Source: Stenogyne calaminthoides
Taxonomy: Eukaryota; Streptophyta; Magnoliopsida; Lamiales; Lamiaceae
NCBI GenBank assembly: GCA_037126765.1
Contig: JBBCBC010000019.1
Coordinates: forward strand, 25,070,222 to 25,134,221
Length of the DNA: 64,000 bases
Direction: 5' to 3'
Part shown: in pieces, positions 1-13,233 of the stretch
Numbering within the stretch: the first letter of the stretch is position 1
Layout of the letters: each line of letters starts with the position of its first letter
The notes under the pieces: generated by a model
The model's database searches: none
Seen by the model: only the letters and a program-made list of their open reading frames with translations
What the model was told of the DNA's origin: nothing
Program-made: the position numbers and the translations under genes

Positions 1-393
1 TGCTATGATCTCAATTTACAAGTGTATGATACTAATTAATAAGTGTTATGATATTAATTTATAAATATAGTAGTATAAATTTTATATTATATAGATAATT
101 TTTCGAAAACCTATTTTCTACGAGTTTTTTGTTTAAATTTTGGAGGACCCACCGTAGTTCTGTCTATGGAATAAGATGATTTTCACAAGGGCCCACACTG
201 GTAAAGGAAAAAGGTAAGAGAAAATCTTGAAGAGGTTGTAGGCCTACTTAATGGGCCGAAATTAATAGACAATATGGGCTTGTTTAAGAGATTATACATT
301 GTTGGGTAGATTCCATCCAAATTTTGACCTCTTATTTCCAGTTGAGAAAAAATAAATATTAAATCAACGGATCCAAAATATCATGGGCCGGAC
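1..393. other. AT-rich non-coding sequence
   Basis: No open frame of note and no recognisable motif on either strand. Low-complexity, AT-rich DNA typical of plant intergenic space. Confidence 0.5.
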
Positions 394-551
394 CTATAAT
401 TCATTTAAGACAAAGAAAGTCCTTATTCCCGGATACTTTTTTCAATTCAATTCATTATTATCTATAATCTATCTATAATTCATTTAAGACAAAGAAAGTC
501 CTTATTCCCGGATACTTTTTTCAATTCAATTCATTATTATCTATAATCTAT
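394..551. repeat. Tandem duplication, 79-bp unit, two copies
   Basis: Two near-identical 79-bp units (394-472 and 473-551), each running from CTATAATTCATTTAAGAC to TCTATAATCTAT, with the start of a third unit just after. The copies are almost identical by eye, so the duplication is recent or an assembly stutter. Confidence 0.85.
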
Positions 552-645
552 CTATAATAATTATATAATACACCTACATTTTTCCATTTCAATTTCCCGC
601 TCTTTTTCCTGGTCCGTTGGATCTTCATCGATCGATCTCGGCCCT

Positions 646-830
646 TCATTTTTCCCCCAATTTAATCATAGTAATTTTGATAATTTAATTGATGATGTTT
701 ATTTCTCTTTATTACTTGCTTATTATGAGGGCTAAATTTTTGTTCTCTCACCTATTTAAAGAGAATTTTAACCCTCCATAATTTTCAATCTCATTTATAG
801 TAATTTCATTATTTTTTGTTTCTCATACAA
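646..830 (+). repeat. Degenerate TATA-bearing module, copy 1
   Basis: This copy resembles segments at 3,595-3,725 and 4,023-4,290. Shared landmarks in order are AATTTAATCATAGTA, TTATTACTTG, AGGGC(T)AAAT, TTGTTCTCTCACCTATTTAAA (TATA-like at 753-760), then TTTCAATCTCATT and a T-rich tract. The order TATA-like box, pyrimidine-rich leader and downstream ATG (851) looks promoter-like. It could equally be a fragment of a retroelement LTR. Whether it is transcribed cannot be told from sequence. Confidence 0.5.
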
Positions 831-850
831 TTTTTATTTTTTTTTATATT

Positions 851-988
851 ATGGCTGGTGTCGTGATGGAGTATGATATGTGCAATGATGTTTTCAAAGG
901 CGTGGTGGTTCCGTCGCCATTGAGTGGTGTCAACAAAGTTGTTCGTGATCTTGCTGGAGTTGCTATAGTCTTCATATTAGTATGGTAA
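851..988 (+). CDS. Small hypothetical ORF (45 codons) downstream of a TATA-like module
   Basis: ATG at 851 and TAA at 986-988 give 45 residues starting MAGVVMEYDMCND and ending in a hydrophobic stretch (VAIVFILVW). The frame is richer in G and C than the surroundings, and the ATG lies about 95 bp after a TATTTAAA box with a T-rich leader between. I do not recognise the product. It may be a first exon, a remnant of a gene carried by a repeat, or chance. The hydrophobic C-terminus could be a short membrane segment, but this is speculative. Confidence 0.25.
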   Translation: MAGVVMEYDMCNDVFKGVVVPSPLSGVNKVVRDLAGVAIVFILVW

Positions 989-1155
989 TAATAATTATTA
1001 CTTTATTTTAGTCTATAACTCTATATGTATGAATATTGTTGACAATGTTAATTGGTTTATGAGCTTTGCTTCTACTATGTTCGTGAATATATCATAAACA
1101 AAACAAACACTACAACAAGTCAGAATAAGTAGAAATTGTTTAATTACAAAAATAT

Positions 1156-2862
1156 GTTTAAACAGAGTAATAATGAACATAGAAAAAGCTAGAAATCAAC
1201 AAGAGCTTTTCACCATCTCAAAAAGGTCCATCTAGAAGTTCTTGAAAATGATTGGATTCATAGAGGCTAATGAATCAAACACCAAAAAGGCATAAATCAA
1301 GAAAAGAAGAAAATAGCTCAAAAAAAAAACAATCTCTAAATGGATTTAAAATGCACAATATTTTTTATCAAAACCAGACACTATATTTTTCAAGTATAAG
1401 TTACATTAAAAAATAAATATTTATTTATTTTGCATTAAAATTATAAAGCTAATTTATGAAAATTATAAAAAGATAGCTTATATTAAAATGAAATATAATA
1501 TAGTTTGTAAAAAAGAAGATTATTGACATTGAAAACCTTAAGGATTAATTCCACATCAAATATTGGTGAATTATTTATTAAATTAAATTAAATATTCAGT
1601 GTTGAGTTGGTTTCAAATGAATTTATTTTCAGAGAAAATAATATTCAAAAAAAAAATAAAAAACAATTGACTGAATTATATTTTGTTTGTTTCCTTGTTT
1701 AAAAAAAATAAAAAAAAAATCAAAAATTTTCAACATTTAATAAATAATAAAAAAACAATAAAATAATTGTCTGAATTAATTATATTTTAAGGTAGTTGTT
1801 TTTACCGAAAATCACTACTATTCCATATTAATAAATTTATTTGTACAACCATTTATGATTATAAACCCATTATAGATTTGGAAAAGAAAACCATATCAAA
1901 TTAAACCTTTTTTGAAAACACCGGTTTAAACAGAGTAATAATGAACATAGAAAAAGCTAGAAATCAACAAGAGCTTTTCACCATCTCAAAAAGGTCCATC
2001 TAGAAGTTCTTGAAAATGATTGGATTCATAGAGGCTAATGAATCAAACACCAAAAAGGCATAAATCAAGAAAAGAAGAAAATAGCAAAACTAGGAAAAAA
2101 CAATCTCTAGGGGAATGAAGATGATGTAGATGAGTAAAATGCACAATATCAAGAATTTATTATCAAAACCAGACACTAAAAAAATATCAAATCAACTTCA
2201 AAGTATAAGCACTTCGAAAAAGCAACAATTTATTTATTTTGCACAAAAGAGTAATAAGTGGTGGAAAGCAAGATACACATAGATGAAAATTAAGCAAAAG
2301 ATAGCAGGGGTCTGTTTGAGGCAAGAAATGCAGATGACAAGAGGATATATATATATAATTCAAAAAAAAAAAGGAAGAAACAATTAATTGACATTGAAAA
2401 CCTTAAGGTTTATATTACCAAGGATCTTTTCTCCTAAATTATTGGTGAATTATTTATGAATACTATTAAATTAAATATTCAGTGTTGAGTTGGTTTCAAG
2501 CCAAAAATTAAGGTTTCAATTATGTTTTCAATAATTAGTGTATGCAATTCAAAAAAATAAAGAAACAATTGACTGAATTAATTGTATTTTGTTTGTTTCC
2601 TTCTTTAATTCAGTCAATTAAAACCTTTAGCTCGATAATTAAGAAGAGTAGGGGAATCAGGGTATGTAATTCCATTTTCAACAATTTCAATAATTAGTGT
2701 ACGCAATTTAAAACAAGGAAGAAATAATTGTCTGAATTAATTATATTTTGTGGTAGTTGTTTTTACCGAAAATCACTACTATTCCATATTAATAGATTTA
2801 TTTGTACAACCATTTATGATTATAAACCCATTATAGATTTGGAAAAGAAAAACCATATCAAA
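1156..2862. repeat. Large imperfect tandem duplication (about 0.75 and 0.94 kb)
   Basis: Copy 1 (1,156-1,900) and copy 2 (1,924-2,862) both begin GTTTAAACAGAGTAATAATG and end near GGAAAAGAAAACCATATCAAA. Long blocks are nearly identical, such as the segment on AGAGCTTTTCACCATCTC and the one on TTACCGAAAATCACTACTA. Copy 1 carries several internal deletions relative to copy 2. No coding frame is conserved between the copies. Confidence 0.8.
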
Positions 2863-3594
2863 TACTAAACGAAAATTTTCAGAAATTTACCGGAAAGAGA
2901 TTTGGTCACAAATACTCAATTAAGCGTCTATTATATAATAAATAAAGCAATTCATTTTATTTGTGTATATGGTAAATCAAGCAATTCATCTTCAAATGCT
3001 TATTGATTATTGATCGACTTCAATCAAACAATTAACTATTCCATGTATTATTTTATTAAAAATTTCATGTGGATTGATTCTTATAAAAAGAAGCTCGTGA
3101 TTTCACAAATTCCCAATTCACAAAATACTCAATTAAGCGTCTATTATATGATAAATCAAGCAATTTTTTTAATATATATGATAAATCAAGCTCGTGTTTT
3201 TAAAAAAAGATTAAGTTATTCTTTATTTTTCAAATTGTAAAATTTGATTTAGTGATATACGATTATAATATTAAAATAGTTAGGTTTTTAAGATTTTATA
3301 TATTTCTCAAACTTATAATATTATTTAGGTGATTAAATAATGTTAAAATTATCATATTTTAGATTGAATTGCTTGATTCTTTTAAAAGAATTATGTTATT
3401 TTTAATTTTAAAAACCGTAAAATTTGATTTAGTGGTATATGATTATTTGCGTAACTTTACATTTTATCCATCTCATCCTCAAGCAACTCATTACTCCATG
3501 GATTATTTTATGAAAATTGCATCAATCGATCTCATCCGTACATTTGAGGTACCTTTTATTCATATTATGGTGCTAAATTGGTGCCAACTATATT
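2863..3594. other. AT-rich DNA with short direct repeats, no supported gene
   Basis: A block containing CTCAATTAAGCGTCTATTAT occurs near 2,915 and again near 3,128, about 213 bp apart. Each is followed by copies of GATAAATCAAGCAATT-like sequence. The two 75-residue open frames here are Ile/Phe/Tyr-rich translations of AT-rich DNA and resemble no protein family. Confidence 0.5.
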
Positions 3595-3725
3595 AATTGC
3601 TTCTTTATTACTTTCTTATTCTTAGAGCAAATTTTTTGTTCTCCCATCTATTTATAGAGTGATTCTACAATTCATTTTTTTCAATCTCATTAGCAAGGTT
3701 TCATTTTATTTTTTGTGTATGAATT
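3595..3725 (+). repeat. Degenerate TATA-bearing module, copy 2
   Basis: Matches copy 1 at 646-830 and copy 3 at 4,023-4,290. It has TTTATTACTTTCTTATTC, a TTTGTTCTCCCATCTATTTATAG block (TATA-like at 3,649-3,656) and TTTCAATCTCATT. A downstream block with ATGTTAGGAATTTTATCA (about 3,844) is shared with copy 3 (about 4,260). Confidence 0.5.
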
Positions 3726-4022
3726 GTTTTACTCTCATCCAAAGATATCACCTTCATCTCTTGTGTTATATTATTTATTTTTATATTATGAATCATATTG
3801 TTTTTACTCTTAATTTTAAGACAATTCTTAGTGACTTAGTTATGATGTTAGGAATTTTATCAGTTTTATATGATACTAATGAGATTGGAACCGAACCTAA
3901 TTTATTCATAGTAGTGTACATAATTTCAAGTCAATTGTTTATCTCAACGACATTGATGATGTGTATGTTGTATATGGTGAACTATTTGGATCCTCTGAAG
4001 AAGCTGAAAATGATGCGGCCCT

Positions 4023-4290
4023 ACATTTTTACACAATTTATTCATAGTAGTTTTGACAATTAAATTAATGATATTAAATTCAACTTTATTACTTGCTAAT
4101 TCTGAGGGCAAATATTTTGCTCTCCCACCTATTTAAATAGGGGTTTAACACTCCATTTTTTTCAATCTCATTTGTAGTAGTTTCATTTTACTTTTTCGTG
4201 TATTATGAATTAGATTGTTTTACTCTTTTTTAGGGCAATTCTTGGTGAATTAGATGTAATGTTAGGAATTTTATCAATTTGATTTGTCCA
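4023..4290 (+). repeat. Degenerate TATA-bearing module, copy 3
   Basis: Contains AATTTATTCATAGTAG, TTTATTACTTGC, GAGGGCAAAT, TTTGCTCTCCCACCTATTTAAAT (TATA-like at 4,130-4,138), TTTCAATCTCATT and ATGTTAGGAATTTTATCA. It is closest to copy 2, which lies about 0.45 kb upstream in the same orientation. Confidence 0.5.
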
Positions 4291-7200
4291 TCAAACACCG
4301 TGTTTCAAAAATTTCCTCGACGGAACTAAGAATCTACAATTCATGGAAGATAAATCAGGACATCAGATAAATTTTTTGGTAATCATCTTTGTAATGTTTT
4401 GAATTTCTTGATTTTCTGGTCATATATGCATTAAGTTTTGTATTTGCTCTTTAAATTTTTCTGGTAGCATCAACATTAAGTCTTGCATTCACTGGAGTTC
4501 TATTCGATGTCGCCTTTGTTCAAGAAATAGTCAATTGAAAGGTGAAAGGTGATTGATAATTAAAAATAATTTTGACGCTACTTTTTTAATCGTGTACATT
4601 CTTAAGCGTGTAATTTTTTTTACGCTACTTAAAATGTGTATTAAAAAATGTTTAATTTATGGATTTTTATATTTTTGATTTGATAGACACTAACGGACCT
4701 CCTGAATCTATCTATAACTATATAATACACCTACGAATGGCAATGACTCATAAAGACCATGTAATATTCCATAAACCATAGAAATTTTAATTCAATAAAA
4801 TCACCCTATGAAAGCATATCATTTAAACACCATGTAATATGCCATAAATCACATATTTTTTAATTTTTAGCCACTAATTACTCCTAAATGATGGTCATCG
4901 AGATAAAATTTTATGCGGTAAATTTGTCTTAATACTTTCTTTACACCAACTTAGGAGAAATACACACATCTACATAAAATCGTTCAATTTTTAATTTTCT
5001 AACATAACAAAACACACAAGAGCAGTATATGCTTTGACTTTTATATTTAATATTAATGCATTTCTTTCTAGCACGACCTTCAATGTTTAGTGATATAAAC
5101 CGCACACCAAATTAACCGCTTAATTCAAGGATACATTTGTTATTTAAGTCGTCTCTTTATTTAGTGATATAATATATATAATAATTTAGTGATATAATCC
5201 GCAATATCTACTTTTCCTCGCTCGCCGGTCGCTCGGGCTTCGTGTTTTAAGTTCGTCAACTGTCTCACTTTTTGTAATTTTGTTGATGATCTTGAATTAT
5301 CTCTCCATATAATTTTTTCTTAATTTGTTTATTAGATCATGATATTTCTAGTTTATTGATTTATATTCATTTAATTTGTTATTTCCGTCAAATTCGGGAT
5401 TAAAGTTCTGCCGCGTTTAGAATTTTCTATGCAGATTTTTATATTTCATCTACATTATATTGTGTTTGCGTTCTTCCCGATTTTGCGTAAGAGTGTTTCA
5501 AGGTCTTTTTATAGTTTTCCGCGACAAACGCTAAATCTTTTAGAAGCATTGGCATGGTTATTTTATTTATTTGGGTCAAGTTTGCTTGGGCCGCTATTTC
5601 ATAAGGTTGTATTTTAATAGATCTTAGTTTTTTCAGCCCACTTGAAAAATTGTATAACAATTTAGTAATGTGAAACTGATAATTGCAATTTGTCGTATCT
5701 GTTTTGTCGTAGAATATCTTGGAGTGTAATGCGTTATTTTAAAATACGTATATATGAATATATTTTTAGACAGACGAGCAAGGGAGATAAATTATTTACA
5801 TGTTTTGAGATTATTTTTTTTACCATTGTAATAGCACTCTAATTATTGTGTCTCATATTTTTTCTTCTAATTTGTAGGAATATGTTGCTGAGTGGATTGT
5901 AACTTTTCAAGATAAATAAGCGAGTTGACCTCTCAATTAATAACTTATAGATTAGAAATGTTTAATGGCACATCCCTTTCAATTAAGATGATTTATTTGT
6001 ATAAAAATTAAGTTTTCTTTTATTATTAATTTATCGTAAATTATGTAGCAAATGTTCACGAAGTTCTTAATTATTATTTATTATATAATTCGTGTAATAT
6101 AATACATAAATAATACATTAAATATATTAAAATAATATTTTAATAATGTTAATACAACAAGTATTGAACCAACATGATATACAGTTGCATATACATTATA
6201 TTTAAGAATACATTTAGTTTATAAATTATAATAAGAAATGTAAATATATTGCACATATACAATATTAAAAAATGGTACAAAATGTTTTTTTCTTTTAACT
6301 TTCACTAATTTTGATTTTAGTACGCTAACCTTTTTCAATTTTAGAAATAGACCCTTAAGTTTACCAAATTCAATCGTTTTATTATCGAACTAGCTAAAAT
6401 AGATTTAACAAATTCAATTTTTTTGTCCTTGATTTTAATTGGATAAAATGACAAAAAAATTGAATTTGGCCCTTAATCCGTCCCTATTTTCCATTTTCAC
6501 TTATATTTTTATTTGTTTTGCTGGATACAATATGATATGGCAATAATTGTATTTTTCTATAAATTGAGATTAATATTCTAGATTATAATAATTATAATTT
6601 TTTTAAAACTTTTTTGCCCTTTTTTTGGATTACCCAAAGAAAGTCATTTATGCACAAATTTTTAGTCAAATGCAAGTTCTTTGTGATAAGATGTCTATTT
6701 GAGACTTAAAAAAAAAAAATCAATCTGATTTTAGGTACTCAATGCTAATTACTTTGGTTATGTCATGAAAAATGTTCATATTGTTTACCTTATTGAGTCT
6801 TCACATAAAGATACTTTAAAAAATCTAAAATTGAAAAAATTTCGGATCAATCATGGTGTATATATGAACAACACAAAAAAATTAATATAGTTATTTATAT
6901 TTTAAATTTGCCTCTAAGATAAACATGAGACTTCTACATCTTGCAATTCATGATACTTGATTTTTAACTCTTATTGTTGAACAACTAAATATCTTAGAAG
7001 TTTCGACGAATCTATTTACAAGTTTTTTTAAAAGACAACGTCGCACCTTGAGGTTTTTATTGGATGATGAAATGATTTAAATTGTGTCAAATTTGAGAAT
7101 CGATACAATTAATTTCATCTTTGTACGTTTCTTTCTAATTTTTGTGATCATGCATGTGTATATTTGTATTTTCAATTTAAGTACATAAATTGATGTTTTA

Positions 7201-10200
7201 TTTTTTCGATTTTGTGGTTTATTTTGGCGCATGGATAGGGAGATTTTGGTCTTTAGACACTAAGAAAATATTTAAGTGGCACTTGATTGGTTGTGCCCAT
7301 AAAAAAAAAGAGGCAATTGCACGATTTGAACTCCGAAATGGATGTTGATTGGTGAGTCCACAAGAGAACCCAACCCTTTACTAATTTTTAATTTGAAAAT
7401 ATAATGAAGTATCATTTCGGTTTTTCGAAATTGGTGTTTTTTTTGTACAGTTAAGCTTATCAGCATATGTAATTTCTTCTGTATACCTGTTCTCTTTCAT
7501 AACTTGGTAATTAGTAAGTTTTACAATAAAATATTTCAATTATCACAATAACCACTAAATGGTTTTGATTTACAAGACTTTTTATCTTGCAAATCTGTGA
7601 AGATGATGTCCTCTTTTTGTAACAATGTTTGCTCAGTATTTTCTAAAATCTCAAATTAAAGTGAAAATTAGTCGGTGAATACATTTTAATATTCATAATT
7701 AATTGTGTCTTTCTAAAATTGGTATTGTTTGATATTATTAAATTCTATTTCATCGGCGTCGCTACAAAGAAAATAATTACACAACGGAATCAAGATCTCG
7801 ATCATCTTCAAATTGAAGATGTATGATGCCACATTATATTTTCTTGAATTTTATGGAAAATATATTCTGAATAATTTTATCTTTAAATGGTGCCCTATTA
7901 AGACGTGGCTTTAGTTTTCCTCAAATTGAGTGTCAAATGCAATCACCTACTTAAGAAAATTTAGAATCAAAATAGAAAATCCTCATAGTGAGCTTGAAAA
8001 ATCACCGTGTGAACATTTTTCAAAAAAATGGCAGCAGTGCTGGTGAAGTTGTCCTTATTAACGAAAGAATTAGTTCAAGGATCCTTAATTTTCCAAATAA
8101 AATGTCACCATTGGTAACTTTCCCTCTTTTTGTACAATGTTGAGGGGTTCATTTATTTTATTTTTTCATGAAAATAATATTGAAATAAAAAATATTTTAT
8201 TTATAACCTGATAAGCATTAAATAATGGGAAAAATGGAACGTTTAATTTGTGGCTATGACCAAATTAATAAATTGGATTATCCACCAGCTCTTTTCAATT
8301 GCAGATCCATTATAGATTCCAGTTTCACATTTCTCATGTTCTTCTTTGTGAATGATTTCAATTGTCTTCTTTTCTATTTATGAATTGTTTATATTTTATT
8401 TTGTTTTGAAGGTTAGATCAGAGCACTAAATAGATGGCTTTTTTCTTCCTAATATCAACTTTGTTATGCATTTATATCCATTTTTGTTGCATTCATCATA
8501 AAAGGTGATATCTGCTTAAATTTGCTCAATCTGATTTATTTTCTTCTAATTTTAGAAAATGTTTGATTATGAGGCTATGAGTTCAAAGTTATCAACATTC
8601 ATTTTACCGTTCTGTTTTCCTCTAAAATGTTTTCTCTCAGACTTTGTTTTAGGCCATGGCTCATAAACTTTTTCTTTTCGAATTCTTTAGTTTCTCTCTT
8701 CGCCAAAGACTTTACTTCTTTCGCCTACCAATGAGTTTTTATATTAGTTCAATTTATTTTGCAAGTCGGTGTTGCAAGTCAACAAACATGTAAAAAAACA
8801 TTTTAATTCATATGGTTCTCGGGAATTCTCGAGGTGTTAAGTTTTTTTTGAAGTTTAATCTGTGTAATTTGTAATGCGTTTATCTAATGGCGGGTTTTTC
8901 ACCAATATTTCACTTTGTGATATGTTGAATTTCTTAAAATATTGAATTGGTTTGCTATGAAGAATTTCAGTTATGTAATTTAGCATGTGAATATTTCTTA
9001 AGATTGTCGTGTCTCATTTCTTTCTTCCAAATCTATGTGCTACAAGATGAGTGAACCTTCTTACTATTGATTTTTTATTACCTTGAATGTAAATTTTTAA
9101 ACAAATAAGACTGTATATTTCATTTCACGATCTCCTTTAAATCATGCCTTGAATGTAGTGCAAAATTTCCCCATGATTTTCTTAAATTGGTGCTAAATTC
9201 ATTTTACAATTTTTACTAATTTGTTTTTCATTTCTATTTCAAAGAGTCTCAGCGATAATATGTTTGCGATGTCTCATTGATCAATTAACTAGGTTTTTTT
9301 TACGTCATAGCTTAACTCTCTCTGTAAGATTTAGCTATGGTCGATTAAAGTGGTTTAGAACATTAAATTTAGCACAAAATTTTCCACTTTTAATCTGGCA
9401 ATTCTTTTAAAATAGCATTTCACATTGAATTTTTGCCTGCAGAGTTAACCTATTAATTATGTAGGTTCTAGAGGCAAGTAGAGTAGGCAATAAGATAACA
9501 TGTACATATATTATATTTGTGCTATTCACATTGAGAATTTGGCATGCATTGACTATAAGGACAAAAATATGTACACGTCATATAATTTGAGCCACCTATT
9601 TCATATCATTTTGTTTTCAACTCTTTATGGATTATCAAATTTGAAAGAGTTTGCTCTGTTTATTTTATTTTTCTTTATGATTTTGTATATGAGATGAATA
9701 CTAGATTTTATTTTTGTAATGTGAAGTGTCTTGATCGTGACAATTGCACTGAAATGTTGGGACTCAATTTGTTACCTTTTCTATATAAAAAAAATTAGAT
9801 AATTTTTTTAAAATTGTTCCTTAGTAGAGCAGGTAAACTATGTAGATTTCAAGAAAATATATATAAGTTAATGAGGAAATCTTTTGTTTATACATGAGAT
9901 AGAATTCCACTTTAACATTTGAATCATGTTTCCCTTTAAAATATGATTGAACTAGGTTTCATAAGTTCATGGATCATATAATATAGTAAATTAGATTTGT
10001 CTTATATAAGAAATAGTCTCTTATAACTCTTAAATGACTCTCTTAAGTTGATTAATACACACAAACACGATATATATATATATAATGATTTTTTTTTGTA
10101 CCACATACATGTTAAACTATGAGAGAGAGATTTTTAACATTGTTATGTATTTTTTTATTAATCATAATTTATATAATTTACTAACTAATATGATTGGTTT

Positions 10201-10401
10201 AGTATACATAGTTATGTAATTATTAAAATATAGATATTATGTATACTTTAATATAATATTGTGACGAAATACCATAAGATGTTCATATCACAAAAAGATA
10301 TTAATTTTAAATTATTATGTTGACCAATTTATATTATATTCTATATACATTATCAACATTATTAAATACTAAACAATATTATTCTAACCTAATATATAAT
10401 A

Positions 10402-10403
<2 letters not shown>
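4291..10403. other. AT-rich intergenic DNA, no supported gene
   Basis: Six kilobases with no open frame longer than about 73 codons and none resembling a known protein. Local GC rises slightly near 5,215-5,260 and 7,740-7,800, but neither carries a sustained frame. The longest frames (for example 9,500-9,697) are Ile/Tyr/Phe-rich translations of AT-rich DNA. Probably old, decayed repeat sequence. Confidence 0.5.

Positions 10404-10457
<54 letters not shown>
10404..10457. repeat. (AT)n microsatellite
   Basis: About 27 uninterrupted AT dinucleotides, preceded by shorter TA-rich stretches. Confidence 0.95.
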
Positions 10458-10460
<3 letters not shown>

Positions 10461-10837
10461 CGTGATATGTGTATTTTAATAGATTTATACAATTAAGATT
10501 ATTAATCAATCTGCTAAAGTATAGGATCATAAATAACCATTCATTAAAATAAATCTTTAATTGATGTTATTCAAATATAGAATTTATATAGTGTATGAGA
10601 TTTAAAGAATTTTAAAATTAGTAGATTTTGAAAATGATTAATGATTCAATTAAATTAAACATTATATAACTTTACAATTTAGTTAAGAAATTTAACTGAG
10701 AATAAATCGGTGGATCATCTAAAAATGTTATATCAAGTCAATGTTCTCATTATACAAGTTTCAATTATATTTATTTCAACTTAAAATATATTCATAATAC
10801 ATTTTAGAAATGACATATATCTATATAAAATAAATTA

Positions 10838-11122
10838 TTCCCCCGGTCCCAATATTTTGTTCACATGTGACGTGATACACATATTAAGAAGATGAAATAA
10901 TGAGTAGGGTTTTGAGGGATAATTTTGTAAACCTTTATGTATAAAGTAAATACATGAGTTGAATTGTGTGTATGTGTGGGGACAAAAGTAATGTCATTTT
11001 GTTTAAATTTGTGAATATTGTGAGGGTGTAGTTTATAAAAGATTTTCCTTTTTTAGGGTGTGAACATAATGTTGGGACGTACCAAAAAGTAAAGTATGAA
11101 CAAAATCGCTGGACAGAGGTAA
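10838..11122. mobile_element. Stowaway-like (Tc1/mariner-type) MITE
   Basis: A 285-bp element with imperfect inverted ends: left TTCCCCCGGTCC...ATTTTGTTCA, and right end on the other strand TTACCTCTGTCC...ATTTTGTTCA. It is flanked on both sides by TA (10,836-10,837 and 11,123-11,124), the mariner-type target duplication. The ends resemble the CTCCCTCCGTCCC consensus of plant Stowaway elements. No coding capacity. An inner block with GTTGGGACGTACC suggests a second, degenerate copy of the end motif. Confidence 0.65.
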
Positions 11123-11426
11123 TAAACAATAAATTTTTTATTTAAATAGTAAATATTATATTATTTTAGCAGTAATATATGTCATATCTATTATTCCTAA
11201 TATATAGATCATATTCATAATTTAGCACATAATTTAATTATGAATATAGATTGATTAATATCCATTTAATTTTGAATTTATGTAGAATTAAGGATGAACT
11301 ATAAAGAATGAAGAATGATTGTCTTATAGAAATTAATAATATGTTGCGGACTCTTGGCAAGTCTCTGCAGGAATTTGAGAATATGCCAATCCCGATCCTA
11401 ATTTTTCATCTCGGAATAGATTCTTA

Positions 11427-12805
11427 ATGATGAAATTTGAGTACAACATATTAGAATTGAAGATTGAGTGTGAGTATTTACTGGGTAGACTTGGTGATGA
11501 ACAACACAATGTTTATGAATCAATACACAAGTTCATTCATTATGGTAGAGTTGGGGTATTTTTTAGGTATGAATACAGTGAAATTAGAAAAACATTTATA
11601 TGGAAGAAGTTCTCTATATGTTTGAAGTCTAATGGTAAGATTGTCATTAATGTAACATCCAACGGTATATCTTCACTTCTCTGCTCATTATAGGTTTTTC
11701 ATTCCAATTAATGATACTGATGATTCTACTTGCAAGTTTTAATCAGGATTGTCATCTTGCTGCGCCTTTGATCATTAAGATCGATCTCAATATATAGGAT
11801 GAAGCTCCGATGGTAAATAAATATTGTACCCTACTGAAACTTACAAGGAACATGAGGTTGCAGAATTTGTAATTAGCTGATGGTTTAAACAAATTGAAAG
11901 TTTTTTCTGATTGGATAACATCTATTGGAGATGGAAGTATATGATCACAAACTGAGTAATGATTTTGATGTACAAATTCCGGATTATACTTTTTGATAGG
12001 TGGTGATGATCTGATCCGTCATAATGTTGATAGTACTTATCCTGGTTTTAAGTACATGATGAACGATCAGGATTATTTGCAGAATAGATCAATTCCGCTC
12101 CTAATTTGGATGTTGTTAGGTCCATAAGTGATCACATGATTCGGTTGAATGAAAATGAATCACGTACTAAATGACTAAACCTAGTTCAATTGCAAAAACT
12201 CTTGAATGATCCATATTTCTTAATAACATTATCGATGTTCCAATTTTGAGATTTAGTTCATGATTAAGAACACTCGAACACTTTAGACTATTTAAGAATT
12301 CAAGAGTACGCACATTAGGAAGTTGGTCAACATTTAAACCAACAAAGTAAGGGACTATCAGAGCTCATATTTTAAAGGTTGAGTATTTATTAATTCATTA
12401 AATTTGTAATGAAATGTTATTTTTCAATATGTAGGTTTGTTATTACGAAAATGCGTGATAATATTCTTGAAGCTAAGATTCTATGTGAAGTAATGCCGAA
12501 TAGTTAGCTTTAATACCTAGACTTACATTGACTCCTTCTGGTCACGGATTGTCATTTAAATTTCAATGAAGACAGTTTTCGTTGATAGTTTCATATATTA
12601 TGTCTATAAATAAAATTTAAGGACAGTTTTTTCTAATGTAGGAGAATTTTTGCAGAAGTCCATTTTTAGTCATGGACAACTGTATGCAGTTGTTTCCCAG
12701 AAAACAAACCTCTAGGGTTTGAAGATCCTATTGTGCGACGATGATAATCATAATCGTAGTATCAAGAAAAATGTAGTTTTTTATGAAGTTTTTAGGAATA
12801 TATAA
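11427..12805 (+). pseudogene. Decayed Helitron Pif1-like helicase C-terminal domain
   Basis: In intact Helitrons this domain unwinds DNA during rolling-circle transposition. Short family motifs appear in order across shifting frames. LGRLGDEQHNVYESI leads to a ruined Walker A (EYSEIRKTFIWK, where functional copies have a Gly-rich loop before KT). INVTSNGISSLL, SHLAAP-like and DEAPM (Walker B, 11,798-11,812) follow. TRNMRLQ, FSDWITSIGDG, NLDVVRSISDHMIRLNE, PRLTLTPSGHGLSFKF, SHGQLYAVVS and CDDDNHNRSIKKNVVFYEVF complete the series, ending at a TAA (12,803-12,805). Many stops and frameshifts interrupt the region. The Rep/HUH nuclease part is not visible upstream. Clearly non-functional and old. 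Confidence 0.85.
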
Positions 12806-13233
12806 TTCTGTAATATTAAATATTCAAATGTCACGACTTTCTCACGATGTTTTATTTTTGTTAAAGTCTTTATCATATAGGATTATTACAATATCAATTA
12901 TTTAAAATATTATGTATAAATGAATTATTATATTTTCTCTAACACTTTATGATGAGCCTACTGGTTGTCAAATTAATGTTTAACATGAAAATATTAGATA
13001 TCTTATACATGTAAATATATGTTTTTGTGAATTTTTATATTATAGCAAGATACTAATATAAGCTATTTGCTATAAATTTCGTAAATTTAATTTAGTAAAA
13101 TATATGTCAAAATTATATGTTTTAAAAATTAATCGATATTTTACTCATGAATATAAATATTACATCAATATTTGCACTTTGTAATAGATACATTATAACA
13201 GTAAGACAACATATGTAGTAAAAATAATGTTAA

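Noticed and set aside
9500..9697. 65-codon open frame in the AT-rich left region
   Set aside because: Composition is dominated by Ile, Tyr, Phe and Leu as expected from random AT-rich DNA. No motif, no promoter-leader context, no homologous copy nearby.
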